DNA of 64,000 bases from an uncultured Cellulophaga sp. GTDB lineage: Bacteria > Bacteroidota > Bacteroidia > Flavobacteriales > Flavobacteriaceae. Made by a program: the position numbers and the translations under genes. Below the pieces are notes generated by a model. The model searched no databases and was not told where the DNA came from. It was given only the letters and a program-made list of their open reading frames with translations. This document shows, piece after piece, positions 45,742 through 55,046 of this stretch (position 1 is its first letter; every line of letters starts with the position of its first letter). The stretch spans positions 124,001 through 188,000 of the forward strand of contig CANMEI010000008.1 in the NCBI GenBank assembly GCA_947496695.1, read 5' to 3'.

Positions 45742-47205
45742 ATGAGTAAAAAGAATTTAGATGAATTGTTTCAAGAGCAATTCAAAGATTTTGATGCAGT
45801 TCCAGATGAGAAAGTTTGGGAAGCGATTAATGCTTCTCTTGAAAAAAAGAACTCTCGAAAAATAATTCCTATTTGGTGGAAACTAGCTGGGGTTGCTGCA
45901 GTATTGGCTGGTTTTATATTCACAATATACTTGTCTAAAAATGAGTTTTTAGGTAATGAAATATATAGAACAAATAGTACCAGTGAGATTCCACAAAAAG
46001 ATCAAAATCTTAATAATTCAAGTAATAATCAAAAGTCAAATAAAGTAAATAAGGATAATAGTATAACTGATAAAAATAATTATTCAGAAAATTCACCTGC
46101 TTATGCTGTTGAGGTAGAAGAAAATACCAGTCATAATAAGAATATTGAAAAATCAAATAATTTATCTAATAGTAATAAAAAGAATACTTCACACAATAAT
46201 TCACCAATAGGAAAAGATAAAAAACACAATAACTCAGGTGTAAATTTCTCTAACCCTAATGCGCTTATTGCTAATAATAAATCTAAAAAATTAAGTAAAG
46301 AGAATACTATAAATAATAACCAAGCTAAATCCCTCTTAAATAATAAAGATAATATTACTGAAGAAGTAATACCTGAAAATAATGAAGTTGTTGCAGAAAT
46401 AAAAAAAGATAAAAAGAAATCTATTTTTGATGAAATAGCAACTAAAGAAGAACCCGTAGTTGTAAATGATAAAACTAACAAATGGTCTTTAGGGCCTAGT
46501 ATTGCCCCTGTATATTTTAATTCGTTGGGAGAAGGATCATCTATAAGTGAATCATTTATATCAAATGCTAAATCGGGTGAGATTAACTTAAGTTATGGGG
46601 TATCGGTTGCTTATGAAGTAAATAAAAAATTAAAAATTCGATCGGGTATTCATAAAGTTGAATATGGTTATACAACAGATCAAATTACATACACATCTTC
46701 ATTTATTAATGAATCAATTGGTAAGTTGGCCAATATTAGTTATAACTCAACATCAAGTAATATTGCTGTAAGTAACCAATTAGCCGATGATTCTAATAAA
46801 GAATTAATTCTTGCAAGTGATGTTACAGCTAAAAGCACTTCTTATGAAGGAGGTTTATTGCAACAATTTGGTTATATAGAAGTTCCTTTTGAGCTTAATT
46901 ACGCTATAGTTGATAATCGTTTCGGTTTTGATGTAATTGGAGGCTTAAGTTCGCTATTTTTAATTAATAATAGTGTGTATTTAAATTCAGGAGATCAAAC
47001 TACAGAAGTAGGTAAAGCAAATAATATTAATTCTGTAAATTTTAGTACTAATATAGGTTTTGGTATTAACTATAAAATTTCTGAAAAACTGCTATTTAAT
47101 GCAGAACCTCTTTTTAAATACCAATTGAATACATTTTCTAATACTTCAGGTGAATTTCAACCTTTTTCGTTGGGTATTTATAGTGGAATAAATTTTAAAT
47201 TTTAG
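45742..47205 (+). CDS. Dual-membrane protein: anti-sigma-like N-terminus plus outer-membrane beta barrel
   Basis: 487 aa in four parts. Residues 1-40 are cytoplasmic-looking (NLDELFQEQFKDFDAVPDEK, VWEAINASL). One membrane segment lies at about 41-64 (IPIWWKLAGVAAVLAGFIF) without a signal-peptide cleavage site. Residues about 70-240 are an Asn/Lys/Ser-rich linker long enough to cross the periplasm. Residues 245-487 (NKWSLGPSIAPVYFNSLG, ending FSLGIYSGINFKF) look like an outer-membrane beta barrel with a terminal Phe. This matches the idea of dual membrane-spanning anti-sigma factors (Dma) reported in Bacteroides. It is encoded 45 bases after the ECF sigma gene, its likely target. Its 3' end overlaps the convergent plsC by 4 bases. 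Confidence 0.82.
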   Translation: MSKKNLDELFQEQFKDFDAVPDEKVWEAINASLEKKNSRKIIPIWWKLAGVAAVLAGFIFTIYLSKNEFLGNEIYRTNSTSEIPQKDQNLNNSSNNQKSNKVNKDNSITDKNNYSENSPAYAVEVEENTSHNKNIEKSNNLSNSNKKNTSHNNSPIGKDKKHNNSGVNFSNPNALIANNKSKKLSKENTINNNQAKSLLNNKDNITEEVIPENNEVVAEIKKDKKKSIFDEIATKEEPVVVNDKTNKWSLGPSIAPVYFNSLGEGSSISESFISNAKSGEINLSYGVSVAYEVNKKLKIRSGIHKVEYGYTTDQITYTSSFINESIGKLANISYNSTSSNIAVSNQLADDSNKELILASDVTAKSTSYEGGLLQQFGYIEVPFELNYAIVDNRFGFDVIGGLSSLFLINNSVYLNSGDQTTEVGKANNINSVNFSTNIGFGINYKISEKLLFNAEPLFKYQLNTFSNTSGEFQPFSLGIYSGINFKF

Positions 47206-47945
47206 GTGCTTTTTGTTTCTAATTCGGTTAAAATAGTACTTCTAATTTCTTCTCTTATAGATGCTTTTTGAGTTTCATCTAAATTATCTGTTTTAAAAAA
47301 ATGATGAATTTTAGCTCGTGTTCTACCTGGTTTTCCTTTAGTAAAGGTAAATGGGAGTCGGGCTTTATTGTCATAAAAAGTCATAGGTACAATTGGAATT
47401 TTATGAGCGATAGCCATTTTAAAAGCGCCATCTTTAAACTCATCTAAAATTATATGCTCATCAGGAACACCACCTTCAGGAAAAATACAAATACTAAGTC
47501 CGTCTTTTAATCTTTTTTGTGCTCTACGGTAAACGGCAGTTCTACTTCTTGGATCATTACGGTCAACCATAATACAAACACGTTTATAGAAAAACCCAAA
47601 AAAAGGAATTTTTGAAAGTTCTTTTTTACCAACAAAAACAAAAGGATTTTTACTCAATTTAAGCATGAGCATAATGTCTAACATACTGGTGTGGTTAGCT
47701 ACAAGCATATAACTTTCTCCTTTTTTAATCTTCTCTTCTCTTTTAACAATAGTGATACAACCCATGCCATAAAGAATAAAATTTGCCCAAATATTTCTAG
47801 CGATCCAAAAAAAATAAGGATATCCTTTTTCTGATATGGTGAAAATTACTAGTAAAGGCCAAAAAATTAAAATAGGAATAGCGACTAGTATATAAAACCA
47901 TATTTGGTATATAACACTTCCTGCTTTTTGTAGTAATTCGATCAT
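47202..47945 (-). CDS. plsC: 1-acyl-sn-glycerol-3-phosphate acyltransferase
   Basis: 247 aa. The acyltransferase block NHTSMLD (HX4D, His85 and Asp90) and FPEGG near residue 158 are intact, with KKELSKIPFFGFFYK between them. N-terminal membrane segments are at about 12-38 and 45-62. It makes phosphatidic acid from lysophosphatidic acid at the inner membrane. It ends inside the last codons of the convergent dual-membrane gene. A TATTTTTG box sits only 5 bases before its ATG. Confidence 0.94.
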   Translation of the reverse strand: MIELLQKAGSVIYQIWFYILVAIPILIFWPLLVIFTISEKGYPYFFWIARNIWANFILYGMGCITIVKREEKIKKGESYMLVANHTSMLDIMLMLKLSKNPFVFVGKKELSKIPFFGFFYKRVCIMVDRNDPRSRTAVYRRAQKRLKDGLSICIFPEGGVPDEHIILDEFKDGAFKMAIAHKIPIVPMTFYDNKARLPFTFTKGKPGRTRAKIHHFFKTDNLDETQKASIREEIRSTILTELETKST

Positions 47946-47950
47946 GAATC

Positions 47951-47958
47951 CAAAAATA
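47951..47958 (-). promoter_or_regulatory. -7 box immediately before plsC
   Basis: Minus strand TATTTTTG matches TAnnTTTG with 5 bases to the start codon, which would give a nearly leaderless transcript. No TTG at the -33 distance. Confidence 0.33.
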
Positions 47959-48089
47959 GTATTTTAAAAGTTTTTATTAACCTAAGCGAACTATAATTTA
48001 ACCAGTAAAGTTTTACTTAAACTAAACTTTATTTCAATTTATGTTTTATACTATTTGTTTTACCTTTACATGATAATTATTATAGTAAA

Positions 48090-49058
48090 ATGGCAAGAAT
48101 TTTAACTGGAATACAGAGTACAGGAACACCACATTTAGGAAATATTTTAGGTGCAGTTATGCCAGCAATTGAAATGGCAAATAACCCTAAAAACGAATCT
48201 TTTTTATTTATTGCAGACATGCATTCGTTAACTCAAATTAAAAATGGTGAAGAGTTAAGGTATAATACGTATGCTGTTGCTGCAACCTGGCTTGCTTTTG
48301 GTTTAGATATTAATAAAACTGTTTTTTATCGTCAGAGTGACGTACCGCAAACAACTGAACTTTCATGGTATTTAAGCTGTTTTTTTCCATATCAACGATT
48401 AACATTAGCACATTCATTTAAAGACAAAGCAGATAGGTTAGATGATGTCAATGCAGGTTTATTTTCATATCCAATGTTAATGGCAGCTGATATTTTATTG
48501 TATGATGCTGAAATTGTACCTGTAGGTAAAGATCAATTACAGCATATAGAAATGACTCGTGATGTTGCTTCTCGTTTTCATGCTCAGTTAGGAGAAACTT
48601 TTGTTTTGCCTGAAGGAAAAATACAAGAAGAAACTATGTATATTCCAGGTACAGATGGATCTAAAATGAGTAAGAGTAAAAATAATTTGATTAATCTTTT
48701 TCAGACAGATAAAAAACTAAGAAAACAAATTATGGGTATTCAAACAGATAGTACGCCAATGGAAGAGCCAAAAGATCCAGATACCGATAATGTTTTTGCG
48801 TTATATAAAATTTTAGCTACTGATGAGCAAGTGGCTGAAATGAGGGCAAATTATATAAATGGAAACTATGGATATGGTCATGCGAAACAAGCATTATATG
48901 AAGTTATAGTAGCTAAGTTTGGAAAAGCACGCGAAAAGTTTGATTACTATATTAATAATACTGATGAGATAGATAAAGTTTTAAAATTAGGAGCAGAAAA
49001 AGCAGGCAAAATTGCTGATGAAGTTCTTGCAAGGGTTCGTACTAAAGTAGGGTATTAG
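48090..49058 (+). CDS. trpS: Tryptophanyl-tRNA synthetase
   Basis: 322 aa, usual length. It charges tRNA(Trp). The class I HIGH-equivalent is TGTPHLGN (residues 11-18), and KMSKSKNN near residue 192 is the KMSKS loop. FSYPMLMAADILLYDAEIVP and VGKDQLQHIEMTRDVA are typical TrpRS motifs. Single gene between plsC (divergent) and dprA (convergent), closed by a 50-bp palindrome. Confidence 0.97.
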   Translation: MARILTGIQSTGTPHLGNILGAVMPAIEMANNPKNESFLFIADMHSLTQIKNGEELRYNTYAVAATWLAFGLDINKTVFYRQSDVPQTTELSWYLSCFFPYQRLTLAHSFKDKADRLDDVNAGLFSYPMLMAADILLYDAEIVPVGKDQLQHIEMTRDVASRFHAQLGETFVLPEGKIQEETMYIPGTDGSKMSKSKNNLINLFQTDKKLRKQIMGIQTDSTPMEEPKDPDTDNVFALYKILATDEQVAEMRANYINGNYGYGHAKQALYEVIVAKFGKAREKFDYYINNTDEIDKVLKLGAEKAGKIADEVLARVRTKVGY

Positions 49059-49074
49059 TCTTTTAACTTTAAAT

Positions 49075-49124
49075 TTAATAAAACCAAAAAACCGACTCTA
49101 GAGTCGGTTTTTTGGTTTTATTAA
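49075..49124. terminator. 50-bp perfect palindrome terminator after trpS
   Basis: 25-base arms with no loop (49075-49099 with 49100-49124), containing CCGACTCTAGAGTCGG at the centre and A/T tracts outside. It starts 16 bases after the trpS stop. It can stop transcription from both sides; dprA ends 177 bases further on. Confidence 0.9.
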
Positions 49125-49300
49125 TCATAACTAAATTAGTTAAAATAAGTTTTATTTCAATTTTCATGGTTGAATTACTGTTTTAAGTTCTATTTATTCT
49201 TTTTGTAGCCTATTACAAACTAATCGGTTTATAAGTAGTTGTTGTTTAAATATATAAATAGAAGTTTTTAAAAGTAATAGTTGAATTAATTATGTTTGTT

Positions 49301-50404
49301 TTATAATGCTTCAAATAATTTTCCAGGTAAGGGTCTAATTACCCCTTTCATTTCCATATTTAATAATGTAGAAGATACTTTAAAAATTGGCATTTCACAA
49401 TCAAGAGCTATAGAGTCTAAAAGTTGCTTACCGTTTGTTTGTAAGTAAGAATGTATTTTTTGTTCATGATCATCAAGTTCAATAAACAATTGTTTTTGTA
49501 CTGTTTTTGATTTTTTATCTTCTAATTCCCAACCTAAAGAGTATACTAAATCTGCAGCAGAAGTAAGCATTTGTGCTTTTTGCTGTTTAATTAATGTATT
49601 ACAACCAGAACTATATTTATCTCCAGCTCTACCTGGTACTGCAAAAACATCTCTATGGTAGCTATGTGCAATATCAGCAGTAACTAAACTCCCTCCCTTT
49701 TCTGCAGATTCAATTACAATTGTAGCTTCGCTCATACCTGCAATAATTCTGTTGCGTTTTAAAAAATTTTCTCGCTCAGGATTACTATTAGACCAAAATT
49801 CAGTAATAAAACCTCCATTATTATCAACTTCTGGTATGTATTTGGCATGTACTTTTGGGTAAATTTGGTTTAGTCCGTGAGCAAGACAACCAATAGTTTG
49901 TAAACCATGCTTAATTGCTGCTTTTTGAATACAAATATCAACACCGTAAGCAAACCCACTTACAATAATTGGATTTAATGGTGCTAAATCTTCAATTAAC
50001 TTTTCGCAAAAGGCAGTACCATAACTAGTTATTTTTCTAGTGCCTACAATTCCAATAATTTTTCTGTCTTGGAGGTTTATATTACCTTTTTGAAATATAA
50101 GTATAGGTCCATCTATACAGTGCTTTAAATAATGCGGATAATCCGCATCTAAAAAATAGGTAGCTTTAATGTTCTCTTGTTTAATATACTTAAATTCTTC
50201 CTCAGCTTGTTTTAAATAGATTTTGTTAAATAAGTTCTTTAAAGTGAAAGATCCAATCCCTTCTATTTTTAATAAGTTTTCTAATTTATTTTCAAAAATT
50301 GCAACTGGGCTTCCGCAATGTGCGATAAGTTTTTTTGCTGTTACATCGCCAATATTGGGGATTTGTTGCAATCGTAACGTTGCAAGAAGTTCATTATCAA
50401 TCAT
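49301..50404 (-). CDS. dprA: DNA-processing protein DprA
   Basis: 367 aa. N-terminal helix-hairpin-helix-type segment (QIPNIGDVTAKKLIAHCG), then the Rossmann-like DprA core with IVGTRKITSYG, IVSGFAYGVDICIQKAAI, TIGCLAHGLNQIYP, NRIIAGMSEATIVIES and ALVTADIAHSYHR-type text (SLVTADIAHS). A winged-helix-like C-terminus ends the protein. DprA loads RecA on incoming single strands during natural transformation. This gene alone does not prove competence. Confidence 0.95.
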   Translation of the reverse strand: MIDNELLATLRLQQIPNIGDVTAKKLIAHCGSPVAIFENKLENLLKIEGIGSFTLKNLFNKIYLKQAEEEFKYIKQENIKATYFLDADYPHYLKHCIDGPILIFQKGNINLQDRKIIGIVGTRKITSYGTAFCEKLIEDLAPLNPIIVSGFAYGVDICIQKAAIKHGLQTIGCLAHGLNQIYPKVHAKYIPEVDNNGGFITEFWSNSNPERENFLKRNRIIAGMSEATIVIESAEKGGSLVTADIAHSYHRDVFAVPGRAGDKYSSGCNTLIKQQKAQMLTSAADLVYSLGWELEDKKSKTVQKQLFIELDDHEQKIHSYLQTNGKQLLDSIALDCEMPIFKVSSTLLNMEMKGVIRPLPGKLFEAL

Positions 50405-50509
50405 TTGTTTTTGGTTCGTGTTTAGTCTACAAATTACATTAAATTTAATGTTAATAAAAAGTAATCTTAAAGGTTTTAGTTACGCTAAATTTTTACAATC
50501 TTTGTCTTG

Positions 50510-51478
50510 ATGAGATTAGAACACTACATTGAAGAATTATTATATAGATACAATTGTGTAATGGTGCCAGAATTTGGAGCATTTTTAACACAGACTAAAT
50601 CTGCATATATAAAAGAAGCAAATCATACATTTCACCCACCATCAAAAGTTGTTTCGTTTAATGAACAATTAAAATCTAATGATGGATTGTTGGTTTCTTA
50701 TGTTGCTGATGCTGAAAAAACCACATATGAAGATATGTTAGTTCAGTTAGCTGAGGTTTCTAAAGAGTGGAAGACTAAACTTAAAAATGGTGAACGTTTA
50801 CTTTTAGGGAGTATTGGTAAATTATGGTTAAACAAAGAAGGTAAAATACAGTTTGAACCAGCTAATCAAGAAAATTATTTAACAACGTCTTTTGGTCTTT
50901 CGTCATGTGTGTCTCCAGTTATAACTCGTGAGCAGTTAAAGGAAGAAGTAGTGGCTTTAGAAGAAGAAATTCCTTTTATAATTACTCCTGAGAAAAGAGA
51001 GAAGAATCAATTTAGATCTTATTTAAAATATGCTGCAGTAGTTTTATTGGGTGTATCCATAGGCGTTTCAGGTTTTAAATTTTATAAAGATAATAGCTTT
51101 AATACTCAAATTGCACAGCAAACAGCACAAAAAGAGATTTCAAAAAATATTGAAGAAGCTACTTTTTTTGATACTACCCCTTTAGAATTACCACCTCTAA
51201 ACCTAAAAGCTAGAGTTTTAGGAACAGATGAAGTTGTTGAAGCATCAAGTGAAATGACTTATTATATTGTAGCTGGTGCATTTAAAGTAAAAGAAAATGC
51301 TGATAAGAAAATTGAAGCTTTAAAAATAAGAGGTTTTAATGCAAGTTATATTGGTGTAAATAAGTTCGGTTTTCACGTAGTAAGTTTTGAAAATTTTACA
51401 GACTCAAATGATGCCATTAACTATCTTAGAAAAATTAAGCGTACGGAATCAAGTGATGCTTGGTTATTTCAACAATAA
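50510..51478 (+). CDS. HU-like/CCDC81-type and SPOR domain membrane protein
   Basis: 322 aa from the ATG at 50510; a TTG directly before it would add one residue. The N-terminal 130 residues (HYIEELLYRYNCVMVPEFGA, then LLLGSIGKLWLNKEGKIQFE) resemble the HU-CCDC81-type domain of Bacteroidota. One membrane segment is at about 170-188. A C-terminal SPOR domain (about 245-322, YYIVAGAFKVKENADKKIEA, GFHVVSFENF) should bind denuded peptidoglycan at division sites. So a cytoplasmic, possibly nucleoid-binding part is tied through the membrane to the cell wall. Confidence 0.88.
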   Translation: MRLEHYIEELLYRYNCVMVPEFGAFLTQTKSAYIKEANHTFHPPSKVVSFNEQLKSNDGLLVSYVADAEKTTYEDMLVQLAEVSKEWKTKLKNGERLLLGSIGKLWLNKEGKIQFEPANQENYLTTSFGLSSCVSPVITREQLKEEVVALEEEIPFIITPEKREKNQFRSYLKYAAVVLLGVSIGVSGFKFYKDNSFNTQIAQQTAQKEISKNIEEATFFDTTPLELPPLNLKARVLGTDEVVEASSEMTYYIVAGAFKVKENADKKIEALKIRGFNASYIGVNKFGFHVVSFENFTDSNDAINYLRKIKRTESSDAWLFQQ

Positions 51479-51540
51479 AATAGTAGTAGGTTTATTTTTA
51501 AACAATAGAGGTTACTATAACTTTCTTAAATTTTAGTGGT

Positions 51541-52059
51541 ATGATTGCGAAGACTCCAGGTGAATCTAGAACAATAATGACTGATATGGTTTTGCCAAGT
51601 GAAACCAATCCTTTAAATAATTTATTTGGAGGTGAATTATTAGCACGAATGGATCGTGCCGCTAGTATTGCAGCAAGAAGACATAGTCGTAGAATTACTG
51701 TTACAGCTTCAGTAAATCATGTAGCTTTTAATCAGGCTGTTCCTGTTGGTAGTGTCGTTACTGTTGATGCTCGTGTTTCAAGAGCATTTAGAACCTCAAT
51801 GGAGGTTTATATTGATGTTTGGATAGAAGATAGGTTTACGGGTGCTAAAACTAAAGCAAATGATGCGATTTATACCTTTGTTGCTGTTGATGATTCGGGT
51901 AAGCCTACAGAAGTACCTGCAATTAGTCCTGAATCTGAATTAGAGCAAGAACGTTTTGAAGGTGCTTTAAGAAGAAAACAATTAAGTTTAGTATTGGCAG
52001 GAAAAATGAAACCTAATGATGCTACAGAATTAAGAGCTTTGTTTACTGCTGAATCTTAA
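51541..52059 (+). CDS. Acyl-CoA thioesterase (hotdog fold)
   Basis: 172 aa. PSETNPLNNLFGGELLARMD near residue 20 is the acyl-CoA hydrolase signature with the Asn and Asp active-site area; SVNHVAFNQAVPVGSVV and YIDVWIEDRFTGAKTKAN follow. This is the BACH/YciA-like single hotdog type, which hydrolyses acyl-CoA to free acid and CoA in the cytoplasm. It is convergent with the EnvC gene, with only 3 bases between the stops. Confidence 0.92.
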   Translation: MIAKTPGESRTIMTDMVLPSETNPLNNLFGGELLARMDRAASIAARRHSRRITVTASVNHVAFNQAVPVGSVVTVDARVSRAFRTSMEVYIDVWIEDRFTGAKTKANDAIYTFVAVDDSGKPTEVPAISPESELEQERFEGALRRKQLSLVLAGKMKPNDATELRALFTAES

Positions 52060-52062
52060 GAT

Positions 52063-53310
52063 TTATAATTGATAAATCCATTCTTCAGGGTTTAAGCGCG
52101 AAGTATCTTGGTATAGGTAGAATTTTAATAATGTTTGATTATTAATAGCATTTGTATAAACCTCACCAAGGTTTTCTTTAGTTTTTACCTTATCTCCTTT
52201 TTTTACAGATACTGATGTTAAGTTGTAATAGGTACTGATGAAATTACCATGCTTAACTTGAACGCCTTTATTGCCTCCAGGTACGCTTATTACTGCAATT
52301 ACTTCTCCTTCAAAGATAGCTCTAGCATTTACACCTTTTTCAGTAGCAATTATAACCCCATTGTTTTGATGTTTAATGCCAGGGTAAACAGGGTCTTTAT
52401 ATACACCAAAACCAATACTTTTTATTCCTTTTTCTACGGGCCAAATTAAGCGACCTTTATTTGCTGAAAATTTACCAGCAAGAACTTTTGCTTCAGGAGT
52501 TAATATGAATTTGTTATTGTTAATTGAGGTGCTTTTTGATGTTGAGGTTTTTTTTGTTTCTTTATTAGCACTTGCAATAGCACTTTTAATTAAGTTTTCT
52601 ATTTGCTGATCAATTTTACGTGCTTCCTTTTCTTTCTTTTTGATTGATGAAGCATATTTAGACTCATTTTGTTTGATAGTTGCCAACAATTCATTTTGAG
52701 TGTTTTTCTCTTTTTGTAATTCTTTTTTAGCTAAGGTATTTTCGGCAATTAACTTGTCTTTTTCTTTTCGTTGTTCCGTAAGTTCAAGATTCAATTTTTT
52801 AAGTTCATCTGTTTTAGAAACAATTTGTTCTCCTTGTTCTTTCCTATACTGAGTATATTGCTTCATGTACTGAAGCCTTTTAAAGCCCTGAAAGAAGCTT
52901 TCAGAAGAAAGTAAGAACATAAGTCTACTTTGTTGTGATTTGTTCTGATATGACTTCTGAATCATTAATGCGTAGTCGTCCTTTAATGTTTTTAATTCGC
53001 TTCGGAGTTTTGTAATATTTCTAATGTTTGCATTAAGTTGTCGGTTTAGCAAATTAGATTGCTCGTTTGTAACTCTAATAAGTTGTTGTCGAACTGATAT
53101 CTTTTTATCTAAAGCGTTCATTTGTTCTAAAACATTACCTTTTTCTTTTTTTTCAGCAAATAATAATTTATTTATCTGTTGAATTTCATTTTGAAGTTTT
53201 TCACGCTTTGCTTCTAGGTTTTTTTGTTCAGAAGTTTGTGCATTTGAAATAGCAAAGCAAAAGAAAATACTTAAAAGTATAAAAAGGTGGTATATTTTAT
53301 TTTGGAACAT
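52063..53310 (-). CDS. EnvC-like murein hydrolase activator (degenerate M23)
   Basis: 415 aa. Signal peptide to about residue 24 (AISNAQ), long coiled coil (about 25-255), then a LytM/M23 domain (about 290-410). The metal ligands of active M23 enzymes are lacking: the HxG-x-D site reads QNNGVIIAT, the HxH region reads HGNFISTYYNL and the last LHFE-like strand reads LLKFYLY. That is the state of EnvC, which activates amidases rather than cutting itself. It is the last gene of a minus-strand envelope cluster, 1 base after the DUF4292 gene. Confidence 0.92.
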   Translation of the reverse strand: MFQNKIYHLFILLSIFFCFAISNAQTSEQKNLEAKREKLQNEIQQINKLLFAEKKEKGNVLEQMNALDKKISVRQQLIRVTNEQSNLLNRQLNANIRNITKLRSELKTLKDDYALMIQKSYQNKSQQSRLMFLLSSESFFQGFKRLQYMKQYTQYRKEQGEQIVSKTDELKKLNLELTEQRKEKDKLIAENTLAKKELQKEKNTQNELLATIKQNESKYASSIKKKEKEARKIDQQIENLIKSAIASANKETKKTSTSKSTSINNNKFILTPEAKVLAGKFSANKGRLIWPVEKGIKSIGFGVYKDPVYPGIKHQNNGVIIATEKGVNARAIFEGEVIAVISVPGGNKGVQVKHGNFISTYYNLTSVSVKKGDKVKTKENLGEVYTNAINNQTLLKFYLYQDTSRLNPEEWIYQL

Positions 53311-53311
53311 A

Positions 53312-54076
53312 TTACTTTAAGGTAATTTCTTTAAAGCCATTAGGTATTGAATATGGAAACTTCACCTTTCTGTCTAATTCAATATTTTTATACTCAATAT
53401 CAATTTTACTTTCGTTATCGTCTAATTTTGCAACAATATTTATCTCATTAGGTAGAATTCTACTATCAACTTCTTGATAATTTGAATATTGAATATTTAA
53501 TACGCGAGCATTTTCAGGTTGTGAAATTTGTTGATTTCCAATTTTAAAATGTTTAGGTTCTATCTGAAATAGAATTTTATATAATTCTAGCGCATTTTTT
53601 GGTTGTAGATTATAAGTATCTAAAGAGATATCAGCTAAGTATTTATCTTTTCTTAAATCTAAAATAGCTTGACCTAATAGCAAATTTTGAACTTTCTCAA
53701 AATTTAAATCTGTGCCTAATAATTTACTTAAATGACTAAAATCACCATCAAAATAAGAATTATCTAATTTATTATAAAATGAAACTCTTTTTGGGCTTAT
53801 GTAAGCTTTAACAATACCTAGTGGAGCGCTTATCCATATAGCTTTGTCTTTTTCCATTCTAAGACTTACTGTAAAACCTTGTGAAGCATGATCATCTTTA
53901 TAATCAATTTTCATTTTACCAGAAATAGTATTGAAATCTAATTCATTTGCATAATGATTTTTGATAATAGCTTTTGCGCTTAAATTTTTGTTTATAGCCC
54001 CACCTGTAACTACTTTGGTTGATTTACAAGACAAAGCAAAAGTTAATATAACTATTGGTATAATTTTTTTAATCAA
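53312..54076 (-). CDS. DUF4292-family lipoprotein
   Basis: 254 aa. MIKKIIPIVILTFALSCKST has a lipobox with Cys17. The body (ISGKMKIDYKDDHASQGFTV, LRMEKDKAIWISAPLGIVKA) is a half-barrel-like beta protein matching DUF4292, which is distantly like LolA/LolB. A role in lipoprotein or lipid handling is plausible but unproven. It follows the TPR gene by 10 bases and precedes the EnvC-like gene by 1, so it is in their operon. Confidence 0.9.
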   Translation of the reverse strand: MIKKIIPIVILTFALSCKSTKVVTGGAINKNLSAKAIIKNHYANELDFNTISGKMKIDYKDDHASQGFTVSLRMEKDKAIWISAPLGIVKAYISPKRVSFYNKLDNSYFDGDFSHLSKLLGTDLNFEKVQNLLLGQAILDLRKDKYLADISLDTYNLQPKNALELYKILFQIEPKHFKIGNQQISQPENARVLNIQYSNYQEVDSRILPNEINIVAKLDDNESKIDIEYKNIELDRKVKFPYSIPNGFKEITLK

Positions 54077-54086
54077 AGTATAATTT

Positions 54087-55046
54087 TTAAAATCCGGGTT
54101 TAATTTTTCTTTTATATATAGAGGCTTTTACAGTGTTGTATATTGCTGTATAAGCATCAACAAGTTCTTGGTATATTTTGTTAGATAGTTTAATGTCATC
54201 TAGCATATAATCCAATGATTCTTCCAATACTTGAATAGCTTCTCTATGTTTTTTTTTATGATTTAAAGCAACACCTCTAACATAATAAAAGTAGGGTTGT
54301 GCAGGGTAATTTTCTAATGCTTCTTTTGACAAATTATCAAGTTGAATATAACTTTTACTTCTTAGTAAGCCTATTATTCTATTTTTATATGTCTCAATAG
54401 TTGCATTTTCATGACTTTCAGATGAATTATTTCGATTATTTGTTGCTGTACTAAAGCTGAAACTGTTTGTGTTTTCCTCAGCTTGTTTTAAGCCAATCTT
54501 TAATTTTGTATTTAGGTTATCTGTGAATTTTGATTTTTCTATTGTATTTAAAACATTAATAGAAGCTAAATAATTATTGGTATTATAGTATATTAATGCT
54601 AAATTTTGATTGTAGATAAGATTGTTTTCTGGAAGAAAATCTTTTATTGTGCTGATACCACTTCTTTTTGAACTTAAAATAGAAACTAGTGTATATAAAT
54701 ACCAGTAATTTTCAGGCTCAGAATTTACAGCGTTAATAGCATATATTTCGGCTAAATCATATTGTTTAGTTTCTTTATAAGCTTTTGCAAGCTCATAATC
54801 AATAACTTTATTTGATTTATCTATTTTTTTACACTCAAGTAATAAGTTTATCGTTTTATCGTGATTCTCTATACTTTTTTGCTTTAATGCTTCAAAAAAT
54901 TTTTCTTGAAAAGTATCTGAATATTCGTCTAAAAATAAAGCTACATTATCTTCTTTATCTATAGTATTATTTTCTTGAGCAAAGCTAGCGCTAGAGATTA
55001 TTAAAAACCCCAAACATGAATAAAAATAAATGACGATTTTTTTCAT
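54087..55046 (-). CDS. Secreted TPR-repeat protein
   Basis: 319 aa. Signal peptide MKKIVIYFYSCLGFLIISSA ending SFAQ. Helical repeats follow: DYELAKAYKETKQYDLAEIY, ALIYYNTNNYLASINVL and YVRGVALNHKKKHREAIQVL are clear TPR units. It is probably a periplasmic scaffold. It stands in the operon before the DUF4292 and EnvC-like genes. Partner unknown. Confidence 0.9.
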   Translation of the reverse strand: MKKIVIYFYSCLGFLIISSASFAQENNTIDKEDNVALFLDEYSDTFQEKFFEALKQKSIENHDKTINLLLECKKIDKSNKVIDYELAKAYKETKQYDLAEIYAINAVNSEPENYWYLYTLVSILSSKRSGISTIKDFLPENNLIYNQNLALIYYNTNNYLASINVLNTIEKSKFTDNLNTKLKIGLKQAEENTNSFSFSTATNNRNNSSESHENATIETYKNRIIGLLRSKSYIQLDNLSKEALENYPAQPYFYYVRGVALNHKKKHREAIQVLEESLDYMLDDIKLSNKIYQELVDAYTAIYNTVKASIYKRKIKPGF

